Source of the DNA: Alkaliphilus sp. B6464
GTDB lineage: Bacteria; Bacillota; Clostridia; Peptostreptococcales; Natronincolaceae
Assembly: GCF_018141165.1 (NCBI RefSeq)
Contig: NZ_CP058557.1
Location: 1,984,001 to 2,048,000 of the forward strand
Direction of reading: 5' to 3'
DNA: 64,000 nt
In this document: positions 31,704 through 40,829 of the stretch, in pieces
Layout of the letters: every line of letters begins with the position of its first letter
Position numbering within the stretch: position 1 is the stretch's first letter
Notes under the pieces: generated by a model
What the model saw: the letters and a program-made list of their open reading frames with translations, nothing else
What the model was told of the DNA's origin: nothing
Database searches by the model: none
Translations under genes and position numbers: made by a program

Positions 31704-33251
31704 ATGTCAAATAAGAAGTTGCTTAAAGGTGCATTTATTCTTGCTTTTGCAGGACTTGCGGCAAAGTTTCTAGGGGTTTTTTTCAAAATTCCACTACAGA
31801 AATTAATCGGTGATGAAGGAATGGGACTATTTGGTTTGCCTTACCCACTTTACACCGTAATGCTTTCTATATCTATTACTGGGTTTCCAGCTGCTGTATC
31901 TAAGTTAATATCAGAAAAGCTGGCTAGTGAAGATGTATATGGAGCAAACAAAATATTTACAGTATCTCTTATTATGCTTATTTCAATTGGGTTATTTTCT
32001 TCAGCTTTTTTATATTTTGGAGCACATTATATTATAGATTTATTAGATTGGCCTAGAGATGCTTACTACTCAATTGTAGGATTATCTATAGCTCCATTAT
32101 TTGTTTCTATTATGTCTGCTTTTAGAGGATACTTCCAAGGTATGCAGCTAATGGGTCCTACGGCTATTTCGCAAATTGTAGAACAAATAGGAAGGGTTTT
32201 AATCGGGGTTGGATTATCCTATTATACAATTTCAATGGGAGTAGGATATGCAGCAGGTGCAGCATCATTTGGCGCTTCAGCTGGATCAATATTAGGAGTT
32301 ATCGTGCTTGTTATATGCTACTTTATATTTAAAAAAAGCTATAGAATAGATAAGAAAGAAAAAAACTATACTAGAGTTTCATCATGGAGCATTGTAAAGC
32401 AAATTACATGGTTTGCTATACCTATTTCTATAGGAGGTATATTAAGCTCTATAATGACATTAATAGACGCTATTATGGTACCTTCTAGGCTTTTACGAGG
32501 GGGCTATACTGTAGAGGGAATTACTGTTCTTTATGGACAGTTAACAGGAAAGGCTGTTACATTAATGAATGTTCCACTTACCTTTAGCGTAGCTATGGCT
32601 GCTAGCATTATTCCTGCAATAGCGGAGTCTTATAGTAGGAGAAATTTAGATGAGCTTAGGGAGAAGACAAAATCAGCTCTTAAAATTACAATAATTATAG
32701 CTTTACCTGCTGCTATTGGTCTTTCCATATTAGCTCCACAAATTATTCATCTTTTATGGGGTAAAGGAGAAGCGGGAGGGGAAATTTTAAGGGTTCTATC
32801 TTTAAATGTTATTTTTATTTCATTAGCACAAATATTAGGTAGTATTCTGCAAGGTACTAACAAGGTGTACACACCTTTAAGAAATCTTCTAATAGGAGTT
32901 ATAATTAAAATTATTGTTAGTTATTATTTATTAGTTAGCAAGATTAATATACTAGGTGCTGTTGTGGGATCTATTATTGGATATTTAGTAGTTATGGTAC
33001 TTAACTACATTGAAGTAAAAAGATCTATTAAATTTAAAATTGGAATAAAAAATAGTATTTTAAAGCCTGTAGTTGCATCTGCTTTTATGGTTATTACTAT
33101 TTGCTTTATATATCCATATATATATTTGAAGTTTTTAAGTGAGAATATAGCTACTCTAATCTCTATTATGATGGCAATGTTAGTTTATTTTCTAATTATT
33201 TATTTTTCTAGGGCTATAGATTTAAGCGAAAATATGATTATAAAAAAATAA
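31704..33251 (+). CDS. SpoVB-like polysaccharide/lipid II flippase (MOP superfamily)
   Basis: 515 residues with about 14 membrane segments. The opening K-G-A-F-I-L-A-F-A-G-L-A-A-K-F-L-G and F-K-I-P-L-Q-K-L-I-G-D-E-G-M-G-L-F and the A-V-S-K-L-I-S-E-K segment are typical of the SpoVB/YtgP/YkvU group (MVF-type flippases). SpoVB is needed for cortex synthesis, moving lipid-linked precursor across the outer forespore membrane; YtgP (MurJ/Amj-like) does so for vegetative wall. I cannot separate the two roles from sequence alone. GAAGGAG ribosome binding site. Single gene. Confidence 0.88.
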   Translation: MSNKKLLKGAFILAFAGLAAKFLGVFFKIPLQKLIGDEGMGLFGLPYPLYTVMLSISITGFPAAVSKLISEKLASEDVYGANKIFTVSLIMLISIGLFSSAFLYFGAHYIIDLLDWPRDAYYSIVGLSIAPLFVSIMSAFRGYFQGMQLMGPTAISQIVEQIGRVLIGVGLSYYTISMGVGYAAGAASFGASAGSILGVIVLVICYFIFKKSYRIDKKEKNYTRVSSWSIVKQITWFAIPISIGGILSSIMTLIDAIMVPSRLLRGGYTVEGITVLYGQLTGKAVTLMNVPLTFSVAMAASIIPAIAESYSRRNLDELREKTKSALKITIIIALPAAIGLSILAPQIIHLLWGKGEAGGEILRVLSLNVIFISLAQILGSILQGTNKVYTPLRNLLIGVIIKIIVSYYLLVSKINILGAVVGSIIGYLVVMVLNYIEVKRSIKFKIGIKNSILKPVVASAFMVITICFIYPYIYLKFLSENIATLISIMMAMLVYFLIIYFSRAIDLSENMIIKK

Positions 33252-33443
33252 ATACTAATAAAACTTTTTTGTCAAATATTTATATATAAAATCAGCGTGC
33301 GGTTACAAAATATGTATGCTAATTTTTTATTATAAAAAGAAAATTTATAATTGAAATCTAGGAAGGTTGGTGCAGAATGAAGTAGAAATTTTTCGAATTA
33401 GATCTAATATGAGGATAACGGAATATTGCAAAAAACAGTCATA

Positions 33444-33474
33444 ATATTGTATGATGTACAATATGTAGTATAAA
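33444..33474 (+). promoter_or_regulatory. Promoter with overlapping dyad upstream of nrdDG
   Basis: Inverted repeat ATATTGTA-N5-TACAATAT (33444-33464). TTGTAT (33447-33452), 16 bases, TATAAA (33469-33474) forms a plausible promoter whose -35 lies within the dyad. The dyad does not match the NrdR box. Confidence 0.5.
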
Positions 33475-33504
33475 AGGAAATAAAGAAGCAATAGGAGGGG
33501 TACA

Positions 33505-35637
33505 ATGGCTGTTTCTAAGGTTCAGAAGAGGAATGGAGAGATTGTAGACTTTGATGGTAGCAAAATTAAGGATGCTATATTTGCTGCAGCAAAATCTGTA
33601 GGGGGAACTAATGAAGTTAAGGCAACTAAATTATCAAAAGTGTCAATTGAAATAATTAATGAAACCTATGGTGCAGGTGTTCCTTCGGTAGAGGATATAC
33701 AAGATATCGTAGAAAAGGTATTAATTGAGGAAGGCCATGCTAAAACAGCAAAGGCTTATATACTATATCGTAAAAAACAAGAAGAAATAAGGGAAGTTAA
33801 AAACCTATTTATGGATGCAGAAAGAATGATAGAAGATTATGTAAACTTAGAAGACTGGAGAGTAAATGAAAATGCCAATATGGGTTTTTCTCTACAAGGT
33901 TTAAATAATCATATTGTTGAAAGCATTAGTAAAAAGTATTGGTTAAATAAAATATATCGTAAAGAATTAAGAGATGCCCATATTAAAGGGGATTTACATA
34001 TACACGATCTTGGATTATTAGCGCCATATTGCTGTGGATGGGATTTAGAAGATTTCCTAAATAGAGGTTTTAAAGGTGCAAAGGGAAAGGTAGAATCAAG
34101 ACCTCCAAAGCACTTTGAATCGGCACTAGGTCAGTTAGTTAATCTATTATATACATTACAAGGCGAAGCAGCAGGGGCTCAGGCGGTTTCAAGTATTGAT
34201 ACATATTTAGCACCATTTATTTATTATGATAACTTAGGTTATGAACAGGTAAAAAAATCTATGCAAAGATTTATATTTAATTTAAACGTACCAACAAGGG
34301 TTGGTTTTCAAACACCATTTACTAATATTACATTAGACATAACGCCCCACGAGTTGTTAAGGAAACAACCGGTAATGATTGGTGGAAAGTTAATGGACAA
34401 AACATATGGAGAATTTCAAAAAGAAATGGATATGTTTAATCTTGCCTTCTGCGAGGTAATGATGGGAGGAGATGGAGCGGGCAGAGCCTTTAGCTTTCCT
34501 ATTCCAACTGTTAATATTACAAAGGATTTTCCATGGAATTCAGAAGTAGTTAATTCAATTATGGATATGACAAGAAAGTTTGGTACTCCATACTTTGCTA
34601 ATTTTTTAAATTCTGATTTGTCACCTGAGGATATTAGATCTATGTGCTGTAGACTAAGACTGGATAATCGTGAGCTTAGAAAAAGAGGGGGAGGATTATT
34701 TGGAGCAAATCCACTTACAGGCTCAATAAATGTTGTAACATTAAATATGGGTAGAATAGGCTATCTGTCTAACTCTATGGAAGAATTTAAGAAAAGAGTT
34801 AGAGAATTAATGGAAATATCTAAAGAAATTTGCGAAACTAAAAGAGATGTATTAGAAAAATATATGGATGCAGGACTATACCCTTATTCAAGATATTACT
34901 TAGAAGGAGTAAAAAATGCAACAGGTGGATATTTCAAAAATCACTTCTCTACAATTGGTTTAAATGGAATGAACGAAGCTTGTATAAACTTATTAGGCGT
35001 TGACATTACCACAGAAGAAGGTAATGAGTTTGCAGTAGAGATAATGGAATTTATGAATCGTGTTATACAAATATTTCAAGAGGAAACTGGAAGCCTATGG
35101 AACCTTGAAGCATCCCCGGCTGAAGGTGCAGCATATAGATTTGCCAGAATAGATAAAAAAATGTATCCGAAGATATATACTCAAGGTGAAAATGAGCCTT
35201 ATTATACAAACTCCACACAGCTTCCTGTTAATTATACAAAAGATGTTTTTGAAGCTGTAGAATTGCAAGAAAAATTACAGTCCCTATATACCGGTGGAAC
35301 AGTATTTCACGGATTTATAGGTGAAGAAATTAAAGATGTGGAAACTTGTAAAATGCTAATCAAAAAGGTAATGGAAAGAAGTAGTATTCCATACTTTACT
35401 GTTAGTCCTACATTTTCAATATGTTCTGATCATGGATATTTATCTGGAGAGCATTTTGAGTGTCCAGAGTGTGGAAGAGATGCAGAAGTTTGGACTAGGG
35501 TAGTTGGTTTCCATAGACCTGTTCAAGCATGGAACAAGGGTAAGCAGGAGGAGTACAAAGATCGTACTGAGTTTGAGGCAGCTAGCAGTTTAGAAACCTT
35601 AGAAGTTATGGTAGAAGAGAATATAAATGTAGGATAG
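33505..35637 (+). CDS. nrdD: Anaerobic (class III) ribonucleoside-triphosphate reductase
   Basis: 710 residues. N-terminal ATP-cone (about 1-90; V-Q-K-R-N-G-E-I-V-D-F), then the glycyl-radical barrel. The C-terminal zinc site uses C-S-D-H-G-Y ... C-P-E-C-G, and the glycyl radical is Gly668 in R-V-V-G-F, followed by the usual G-K-Q-E-E-Y-K-D-R tail. It makes dNTPs in the absence of oxygen; the radical is destroyed by air, which supports an anaerobic lifestyle. AGGAGGGG ribosome binding site. The activase gene nrdG follows seven bases later. Confidence 0.97.
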   Translation: MAVSKVQKRNGEIVDFDGSKIKDAIFAAAKSVGGTNEVKATKLSKVSIEIINETYGAGVPSVEDIQDIVEKVLIEEGHAKTAKAYILYRKKQEEIREVKNLFMDAERMIEDYVNLEDWRVNENANMGFSLQGLNNHIVESISKKYWLNKIYRKELRDAHIKGDLHIHDLGLLAPYCCGWDLEDFLNRGFKGAKGKVESRPPKHFESALGQLVNLLYTLQGEAAGAQAVSSIDTYLAPFIYYDNLGYEQVKKSMQRFIFNLNVPTRVGFQTPFTNITLDITPHELLRKQPVMIGGKLMDKTYGEFQKEMDMFNLAFCEVMMGGDGAGRAFSFPIPTVNITKDFPWNSEVVNSIMDMTRKFGTPYFANFLNSDLSPEDIRSMCCRLRLDNRELRKRGGGLFGANPLTGSINVVTLNMGRIGYLSNSMEEFKKRVRELMEISKEICETKRDVLEKYMDAGLYPYSRYYLEGVKNATGGYFKNHFSTIGLNGMNEACINLLGVDITTEEGNEFAVEIMEFMNRVIQIFQEETGSLWNLEASPAEGAAYRFARIDKKMYPKIYTQGENEPYYTNSTQLPVNYTKDVFEAVELQEKLQSLYTGGTVFHGFIGEEIKDVETCKMLIKKVMERSSIPYFTVSPTFSICSDHGYLSGEHFECPECGRDAEVWTRVVGFHRPVQAWNKGKQEEYKDRTEFEAASSLETLEVMVEENINVG

Positions 35638-35644
35638 ATATAAA

Positions 35645-36328
35645 ATGAATATTATAGGAATAGAAAAGTCTTCCTTTATAGACTATCCGAATAATATTTG
35701 TACTGTACTATTTACAGGAGGGTGTAACTTTAGGTGCCCTTACTGTCATAATAGCTCTATTGTAAATAATACAGGAGATAAGATAGATGAAGAGGAGATA
35801 ATTGATTTTTTAAAGAAGAGAAAGAAGTTTATAGATACCTTATGTATTTCTGGAGGAGAGCCAACACTTCAAAAAGACTTATATGATTTTATTTGTAGAG
35901 TTAAAGAAGAAGGTTTTATTATAAAATTAGATACTAATGGTACAAATCCTACCATATTAAGAAATTTAATAGATAAAAAACTAATAGATTATGTTGCCAT
36001 GGATATAAAGGCACCCTTGATTAAATATCCATCTATTGTTAAATCTTTTGTGGATTTAAATGACATACAAGAGAGCATAAATATTTTATTGAAAAATAAA
36101 GTTGATTATGAGTTTAGAACTACAATATGCAAAGAGCTACTTAGCATAGAAGATATTGAAACAATAGCTAAAGAACTTAAAGGCTGTAAAACATATGTGC
36201 TGCAAAACTTTAGGGATGGAGAAACAGTTTTAGCAGGGAAAAATAGATTTACATCATATAAAGCTGAGGAGCTAAAAGAGATCGAGGAAGCTATATCTTC
36301 CCTATTAAATAAGGTCGTTATTCGATAA
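35645..36328 (+). CDS. nrdG: Anaerobic ribonucleotide reductase activating protein (radical SAM)
   Basis: 227 residues. Radical-SAM motif C27-N-F-R-C31-P-Y-C34-H (CxxxCxxC) in G-G-C-N-F-R-C-P-Y-C-H-N, then the glycine-rich S-G-G-E-P-T segment that binds SAM. It reduces SAM to a 5'-deoxyadenosyl radical that abstracts hydrogen from Gly668 of NrdD. The ribosome binding site GTAGGAT lies in the end of nrdD, so translation is coupled. Operon ends in a long hairpin. Confidence 0.95.
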   Translation: MNIIGIEKSSFIDYPNNICTVLFTGGCNFRCPYCHNSSIVNNTGDKIDEEEIIDFLKKRKKFIDTLCISGGEPTLQKDLYDFICRVKEEGFIIKLDTNGTNPTILRNLIDKKLIDYVAMDIKAPLIKYPSIVKSFVDLNDIQESINILLKNKVDYEFRTTICKELLSIEDIETIAKELKGCKTYVLQNFRDGETVLAGKNRFTSYKAEELKEIEEAISSLLNKVVIR

Positions 36329-36330
36329 TA

Positions 36331-36389
36331 AAAACATCTGTATAGTTAGAAAGTGAATTTATACACTTTCAACTATTCAGGTGTTTTTT
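36331..36389 (+). terminator. nrdDG terminator
   Basis: About 24-bp imperfect stem (arms AAAACATCTG... and ...CAGGTGTTTT), eight-base loop, T-run. Confidence 0.8.
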
Positions 36390-36760
36390 ATTTTGAGAAG
36401 TTATATTAAATATACAAATATTTAAACAAATTACAAGGGATTAATAGGAAAAAGAAGAATAGTACTATTATGTCTATTTAATAAAATAAGATTTTATGTA
36501 AATCAAATATAACAAGGTTTATTAAAGGAGTTTTATTAGAGAATATACTAGGACATCAAAAATTAAATTTGAAGATATTTATGGTTCCTGTAGTAGCTGC
36601 AAGACTTAAAGAGAGAATACCTGGGGAAGAAGAGTGGTTACTAAGTGTTATAGATATGAAGTTAAAATACCTAGCTGGATAGCTTGTAATATTATATAAA
36701 GGGAAACGGCGTGATTATTGTCTATACGCAATTCTTGATAATGAATGGAGATGATTTTAA
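36390..36760. other. Start of the accessory array; sigma-H-like repeat and unrecognised relics
   Basis: No intact gene. It contains the repeat/promoter copy at 36436-36460. Two overlapping frames of 40-60 codons without starts between about 36500 and 36690 have protein-like composition (one with K-E-R-I-P-G-E-E-E-W-L-L; the other with a Cys-rich S-C-S-S-C and one TAA). I recognise neither; at most one is a gene remnant. Confidence 0.4.
36436..36460 (+). promoter_or_regulatory. Sigma-H-promoter-like dispersed repeat, copy 1
   Basis: AGGGATT-N11-GAAGAAT. Compare AGGAWWW-N11/12-RNNGAAT. The N11 spacer (AATAGGAAAAA) resembles the spacers of the copies at 40172 and 50205. Confidence 0.5.
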
Positions 36761-37924
36761 ATGGAATGGATAAAAGATTTTTATATAGATCAGTATAATT
36801 TTATGATGAAATTGATGGGGGAAGCCTCACTAGAAATAACTAAACACCACTTGAATCAAGTAAAAATTATAAAAGAAGCATGTGAAGTATATGGAGGGAA
36901 TATTTTAGAGTTAGGAGCAGGCTTCGGACAATTTGCAGTAGCAGCTGCTGAAGGTGGTTATAATGTAACAGCTATAGAACTTGCCTCCAACGCAGTCCAA
37001 AATATGAAGGAACTATCTAATAGATATTTGGCTGGCGGTATAGAAATTATAGAAGGAGATTTTTATGAAATTAACCTAGATAAACAATTCGATGTAGTAT
37101 GCTATTGGGATGGATTTGGAATTGGTTCTGATAAAGAGCAAAGACATTTACTTAATCGTATTAATAATTGGTTGAAACCAGAAGGTGTTGCATTTATTGA
37201 TATATACACACCATGGTACTGGGCGGCCGTTAGTGGACAGGAAATGGACTTTGGTAAGATAAAAAGAAAATATAGTTTCGATGCTAAAGAATGTTGTATG
37301 TTAGATACATGGTGGTTAGAAGGTGAAGAAGATAAATCTGTAACACAGAAATTACGTTGCTATTCTCCAGTAGATATGGATTTATTACTCCAAGGTATTG
37401 GACTGAAAATTGAAAGCATTGAACCTGGAGGAGGAATTAAGGATTATAAAACATTAGAATATGAAGAAAAGGTGTCATTGGATAAAGCAATGTCCTATAG
37501 AGTTAAATTAGTAAAAGAATTCAAGGAACGACCAGAACATGATTTAGAGTGTAGCAAGCTTAACGAAGATAAAGTAAAAAAGTATATTTACGAACCAGAG
37601 GATTCGACAATAAAGTATAACAAACTTATAAGAGATAAAATTCCAGAAATTTGTTCTAAGAATGGAAAAGAGGCAATAACAAAAGAGCTAAACGATGAAG
37701 AATTTGCAGATTTTTTAGCATATAAGTTAAAAGAAGAAAGTGAAGAGTATATAGAAAGTAGAGAAATAGAGGAAATTGCTGATGTGCTAGAAGTTATACA
37801 TGCTATAACAAAAAATTCTGGTAAGAGATGTATAGATGTAGAAAATATAATGATTGCAAAGAGGGAAGAAAGAGGTGGTTTTGATAAAAAATTATTATTA
37901 ATCGAAACTAGATCTAAAAAATAA
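36761..37924 (+). CDS. Fusion: SAM methyltransferase + MazG/PRA-PH-like pyrophosphohydrolase
   Basis: 387 residues, soluble. Residues 1-250 form a class I methyltransferase: motif I I-L-E-L-G-A-G-F-G-Q-F (48-58), acidic strand 2 end A-I-E-L, and motif IV-like V-V-C-Y-W-D-G-F-G. A charged linker of about 35 residues follows. Residues 286-387 form an all-alpha NTP-pyrophosphohydrolase domain: Y-N-K-L-I-R-D-K-I-P-E start, E-E-S-E-E (325-329) and E-x-x-D (338-341), the MazG Mg2+ signature. The frame is continuous, with no sign of frameshift. The substrate is unknown; hydrolysis of a nucleotide derivative plus methylation of a related compound is an inference from the fusion. Confidence 0.85.
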   Translation: MEWIKDFYIDQYNFMMKLMGEASLEITKHHLNQVKIIKEACEVYGGNILELGAGFGQFAVAAAEGGYNVTAIELASNAVQNMKELSNRYLAGGIEIIEGDFYEINLDKQFDVVCYWDGFGIGSDKEQRHLLNRINNWLKPEGVAFIDIYTPWYWAAVSGQEMDFGKIKRKYSFDAKECCMLDTWWLEGEEDKSVTQKLRCYSPVDMDLLLQGIGLKIESIEPGGGIKDYKTLEYEEKVSLDKAMSYRVKLVKEFKERPEHDLECSKLNEDKVKKYIYEPEDSTIKYNKLIRDKIPEICSKNGKEAITKELNDEEFADFLAYKLKEESEEYIESREIEEIADVLEVIHAITKNSGKRCIDVENIMIAKREERGGFDKKLLLIETRSKK

Positions 37925-38012
37925 ACACAATTATTTTTATTATGTGAAGTATTATTTTTAAAAAATGTAGGAGATATTAGATGATCGATTTTAATATTAA
38001 GTAAATGTGCAT

Positions 38013-38214
38013 TATGCAGTTACCTGGAGTGAAAAGGGTAAAAAAGGAAAGAAGATAGTAGTCGGTACCCATGGAAATATAATGTCTATTATTTTAGACT
38101 ACTATAACGACAAGTATGGCTATGAATTTTGGAGAGGCTTGAGTATGCCTGGCATATAAGTTAAGCTTTGAAGAAAATACTCTAGTTGAAGTAAAAATAA
38201 TTTGGCAAGATTAG
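38013..38214 (+). pseudogene. C-terminal half of a histidine phosphatase (frameshifted relic)
   Basis: Translation gives W-S-E-K-G-K then K-I-V-V-G-T-H-G-N-I-M-S-I-I-L (the second catalytic His region of the phosphoglycerate-mutase-like family), then Y-E-F-W-R-G-L-S-M-P-G-I, TAA. After a frameshift it continues Y-K-L-S-F-E-E-N-T-L-V-E-V-K-I-I-W-Q-D and a stop. The N-terminal R-H-G half is absent. See the complementary relic at 46322. Confidence 0.8.
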
Positions 38215-38294
38215 ATTGAAAGCAAATACATATAATAGACAGATTTTTTAAAATATGTACAAGATAAATATAATTTGATACTGGAGATAATGCG

Positions 38295-38912
38295 ATGATA
38301 GAAATTATTAAAACAATAATTGATCTTAAAAATAAACAAAGCAATACTATGGTAGCTATTGATGGTCTGGGCGGATCGGGCAAAACAACAATAACAAAGA
38401 GTATAGCAGAAAATTTAAAAACTAAAGGTTACAATCCAGTTATTATACATATTGATGATTTTATTCAGCCCAAATCAGTTAGATACAATGAAAAATATGA
38501 AGAATGGTTTTGCTACTACCATTTACAGTGGAGGTATAAGTATTTAATAGATAATATATTATGCCCAATTTATGACGGAGAAAAAATGATAGATAGAAAA
38601 ATAGAGTTATATGATAAAGACATAGATGAATATAAAGTAAAAGATTTTAAATATGACTCAGATAAATCACTGTTGATTATTGAAGGTGTTTTTCTTCAAA
38701 GACCAGAACTAAAAAAATTTTTGAATTATGTAATATATCTTGATATACCAAAAGATATAAGGTTAGAAAGAGTGATTAAAAGAGATAGATATATAGGAAA
38801 CGATCAGCAAATAGTAGATAAATATAAAACAAGGTATTTCCCAGCTGAAGAAAGATATATATCTACATGCTGTCCGAAAGATAATGCAGATCTAGTTATT
38901 AGCTACATCTAA
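38295..38912 (+). CDS. Uridine-kinase-like P-loop kinase
   Basis: 205 residues, cytosolic. Walker A G-L-G-G-S-G-K-T-T (residues 25-33) preceded by V-A-I-D; D-D-F (near 55) is the uridine/pantothenate-kinase-type base; L-L-I-I-E-G-V-F is the Walker-B-like strand; R-L-E-R-V-I-K-R-D-R is the lid region. It fits the NK/uridine kinase-like group that phosphorylates nucleosides or small alcohols; substrate undetermined. GGAGATAATGCG before the ATG is a moderate ribosome binding site. Next to the histidine-phosphatase relic and the Nim-like gene. Confidence 0.8.
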   Translation: MIEIIKTIIDLKNKQSNTMVAIDGLGGSGKTTITKSIAENLKTKGYNPVIIHIDDFIQPKSVRYNEKYEEWFCYYHLQWRYKYLIDNILCPIYDGEKMIDRKIELYDKDIDEYKVKDFKYDSDKSLLIIEGVFLQRPELKKFLNYVIYLDIPKDIRLERVIKRDRYIGNDQQIVDKYKTRYFPAEERYISTCCPKDNADLVISYI

Positions 38913-38978
38913 AATGATATAATTTAAAAATAGATAAGTATAACATAAAAGCACATTATTAAATGAGGGGGAGCTAAT

Positions 38979-39443
38979 ATGTTTAAAGAAATGAGAAGAA
39001 AAGATAAGGAAATAACAAAAGATGAAATAGAAGAAATTTTGACCAAAGGAGAATATGGAGTTCTTTCCACGATTGATGATAATGGATACCCATATACTGT
39101 TCCTTTAAGTTTTGTTTATTATAATAATAGTATATATTTTCATTGTGCTATTGAAGGGCAAAAACTTGATAATATGAGGCAAAATGATAAAGTATCTTTT
39201 TGTGTGGTTACAGACACAGAAGTATTGGCTAAAAAGTTTACCACAAAATATAAAAGTGTGGTGATTTTTGGTGCAGCAAGTGAAGTAGTAGACTCTTTAA
39301 AAGAAGAGGTTTTATTTGAACTTGCAAATAAGTATTCTCCACAGTTTTTAGTAGAAGGAAAAAAATATATACAAAATGCTAAGGACAAGACAAAAGTAAT
39401 AAAAATAGATATACACCATATAACAGGAAAGGCTGGAAAGTAA
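38979..39443 (+). CDS. Nim/PNPOx-like FMN-binding split-barrel protein
   Basis: 154 residues. It begins M-F-K-E-M-R-R-K-D-K-E-I and contains G-E-Y-G-V-L-S-T, Y-T-V-P-L-S-F-V-Y and I-Y-F-H-C-A-I-E-G-Q-K-L-D-N, the pattern of the pyridoxamine-phosphate-oxidase-like NimA family. NimA-type proteins reduce 5-nitroimidazole drugs to harmless amines; many chromosomal relatives have no proven drug role. GAGGGGGAG ribosome binding site. Stands alone in the accessory array. Confidence 0.85.
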   Translation: MFKEMRRKDKEITKDEIEEILTKGEYGVLSTIDDNGYPYTVPLSFVYYNNSIYFHCAIEGQKLDNMRQNDKVSFCVVTDTEVLAKKFTTKYKSVVIFGAASEVVDSLKEEVLFELANKYSPQFLVEGKKYIQNAKDKTKVIKIDIHHITGKAGK

Positions 39444-39541
39444 TAAAGAATAGTATTAATCGAAACTAAGAACAATATATTAAGGCAGGTAATTTATAAA
39501 GATGCTCTTAAAAGATAAATAAACTAGATAGGAAGATGGAA

Positions 39542-39991
39542 ATGGATAAGAAATACTCTAAACCAGATGAAAAGACATTAAAAGAGAAATTAACTACTAT
39601 TCAATACGAGGTTACACAAAATAATGCTACAGAAAGACCATTTACTAGCGAATATAATAATAACAATGAAGAAGGCATATATGTAGACATAATTTCAGGA
39701 GAACCTTTGTTTAGCTCAAAACATAAATTTGATGCAGGTTGTGGATGGCCTAGTTTTTCAGAAACTATAGAAAATGACAATATTATTGAAAAGAGAGATA
39801 CTAGCCATGGTATGATAAGGACTGAAGTTAGAAGTAAACATGGAAACTCCCACTTAGGTCATTTATTTAATGATGGTCCAAAAGAGATGGGTGGACTTAG
39901 ATATTGCATAAACGGTGCTTCACTTAGGTTTATTAAGAAAGAAGATTTAGAAAAAGAGGGCTATGGAGAGTATCTGAAAATATTTCAATAA
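39542..39991 (+). CDS. msrB: Peptide methionine-R-sulfoxide reductase
   Basis: 149 residues. It repairs methionine-R-sulfoxide in proteins with thioredoxin. MsrB landmarks: [21 protein letters not shown] and [11 protein letters not shown] with the catalytic Cys. The usual two C-x-x-C zinc motifs are absent, so this is a zinc-free form. I chose the ATG at 39542 because AGGAAG lies six bases ahead; the in-frame ATG at 39536 touches that site. No msrA neighbour. Confidence 0.94.
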   Translation: MDKKYSKPDEKTLKEKLTTIQYEVTQNNATERPFTSEYNNNNEEGIYVDIISGEPLFSSKHKFDAGCGWPSFSETIENDNIIEKRDTSHGMIRTEVRSKHGNSHLGHLFNDGPKEMGGLRYCINGASLRFIKKEDLEKEGYGEYLKIFQ

Positions 39992-40031
39992 TACAGTAGG
40001 CTTAAGATAACCAGTAGATAGGAGATTATAT

Positions 40032-40073
40032 AAAAAACAGGAATGACATATTAAAAATCATCCTGTTTTTTTA
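40032..40073 (+). terminator. msrB terminator
   Basis: AAAAACAGGA-(A)-TGA with TCA-TCCTGTTTTT (one bulged base), 11-base loop, T-run. Confidence 0.8.
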
Positions 40074-40436
40074 TTTTTGTTTAATATAATTGGGTGTGCA
40101 ATTCATAAATATAACTAATATTATCACTTATTATTTTATATATATTATTCCATAAATCATATAGCAATAGAAGGAATTATTGGTAAAAAGAAGAATGATA
40201 TAATAAATGAAGAGGGTAATCATTGATTAGTTTATTTATATTTGACGAAGAATTGAGTATTACAATAAATTAAGCAAGTTCACTAATATCTAGAAGAAAA
40301 ATCATCTGCTAACAATATGTTCGGCAAAAATGTGCTGGTAGGTAAGGGTCTGGAAATATTATGGAAAAGGTTGATTAATCTTTGTTATTTACTACACCAT
40401 GTTTTAAAAAATTAAGTGAGAGAGGTAAATTATACT
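40074..40436. other. Gene-free stretch with a sigma-H-like repeat
   Basis: No intact gene. It holds the best copy of the dispersed repeat (40172-40196). The DNA from about 40300 to 40415 has short coding-like runs (V-L-V-G-K-G-L-E-I-L) but no usable start; unrecognised. Confidence 0.45.
40172..40196 (+). promoter_or_regulatory. Sigma-H-promoter-like dispersed repeat, copy 2
   Basis: AGGAATT-N11-GAAGAAT, an exact sigma-H consensus, with TATAAT a few bases later. Nearly identical over about 29 bases to 50201-50229, spacer included. Confidence 0.6.
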
Positions 40437-40829
40437 ATGATTATGTATTATACAGATAAAAAAGTTGATTATGATAAGTTAAAAACTTTGTTTAATGATG
40501 TAGGATGGAATGATAAAACTGAGGATACTAATAGATTAAAAGCCATGGTAGAGAATTCTCAAATAGTAGTTACTGCATGGGATGAAGAAATAATGGTTGG
40601 ATTTGCCAGGTGTACAACTGATTATGTATTTAATGGACAAATAAATAATGTAGTGGTTGATTCAAAATACAGGAGAAAAGGTATTGGCAAAGTTTTAATA
40701 AATAAGATATTAGATAGTAGCAAACAAGTTACATACATGTTAAGGGGAAGTATTAGTAATGAGGAATTCTATAGAGGTTTAGGTTTTGAAGATGGTCCAA
40801 TATCTTTGGTTTATAAACGCAAAGAATAA
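40437..40829 (+). CDS. GNAT acetyltransferase
   Basis: 130 residues. Core GNAT motif A: V-V-V-D-S-K-Y-R-R-K-G-I-G-K-V-L (R/Q-x-x-G-x-G/A acetyl-CoA loop as R-R-K-G-I-G-K); a strand with V-G-F-A-R-C-T precedes it and a Y-R-G-L-G-F motif B follows. It resembles small YjcF/YesJ-like N-acetyltransferases; substrate unknown. I chose the ATG at 40437 with AGAGGT about ten bases ahead over an in-frame GTG at 40416, which lies before that site. Confidence 0.85.
   Translation: MIMYYTDKKVDYDKLKTLFNDVGWNDKTEDTNRLKAMVENSQIVVTAWDEEIMVGFARCTTDYVFNGQINNVVVDSKYRRKGIGKVLINKILDSSKQVTYMLRGSISNEEFYRGLGFEDGPISLVYKRKE

Noticed and set aside
33252-33504. NrdR box or B12/other riboswitch upstream of nrdDG
   Set aside because: No ACAC-TATAT-GTGT type box and no riboswitch core found in the leader.
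36500-36690. Two overlapping start-less frames as genes
   Set aside because: Neither has a start, ribosome binding site or recognisable family, and both cannot be real.
38120-38383. Minus-strand 87-codon frame over the histidine-phosphatase relic and kinase start
   Set aside because: It is antisense to a recognisable pseudogene and to the Walker A region of the kinase; no ribosome binding site.
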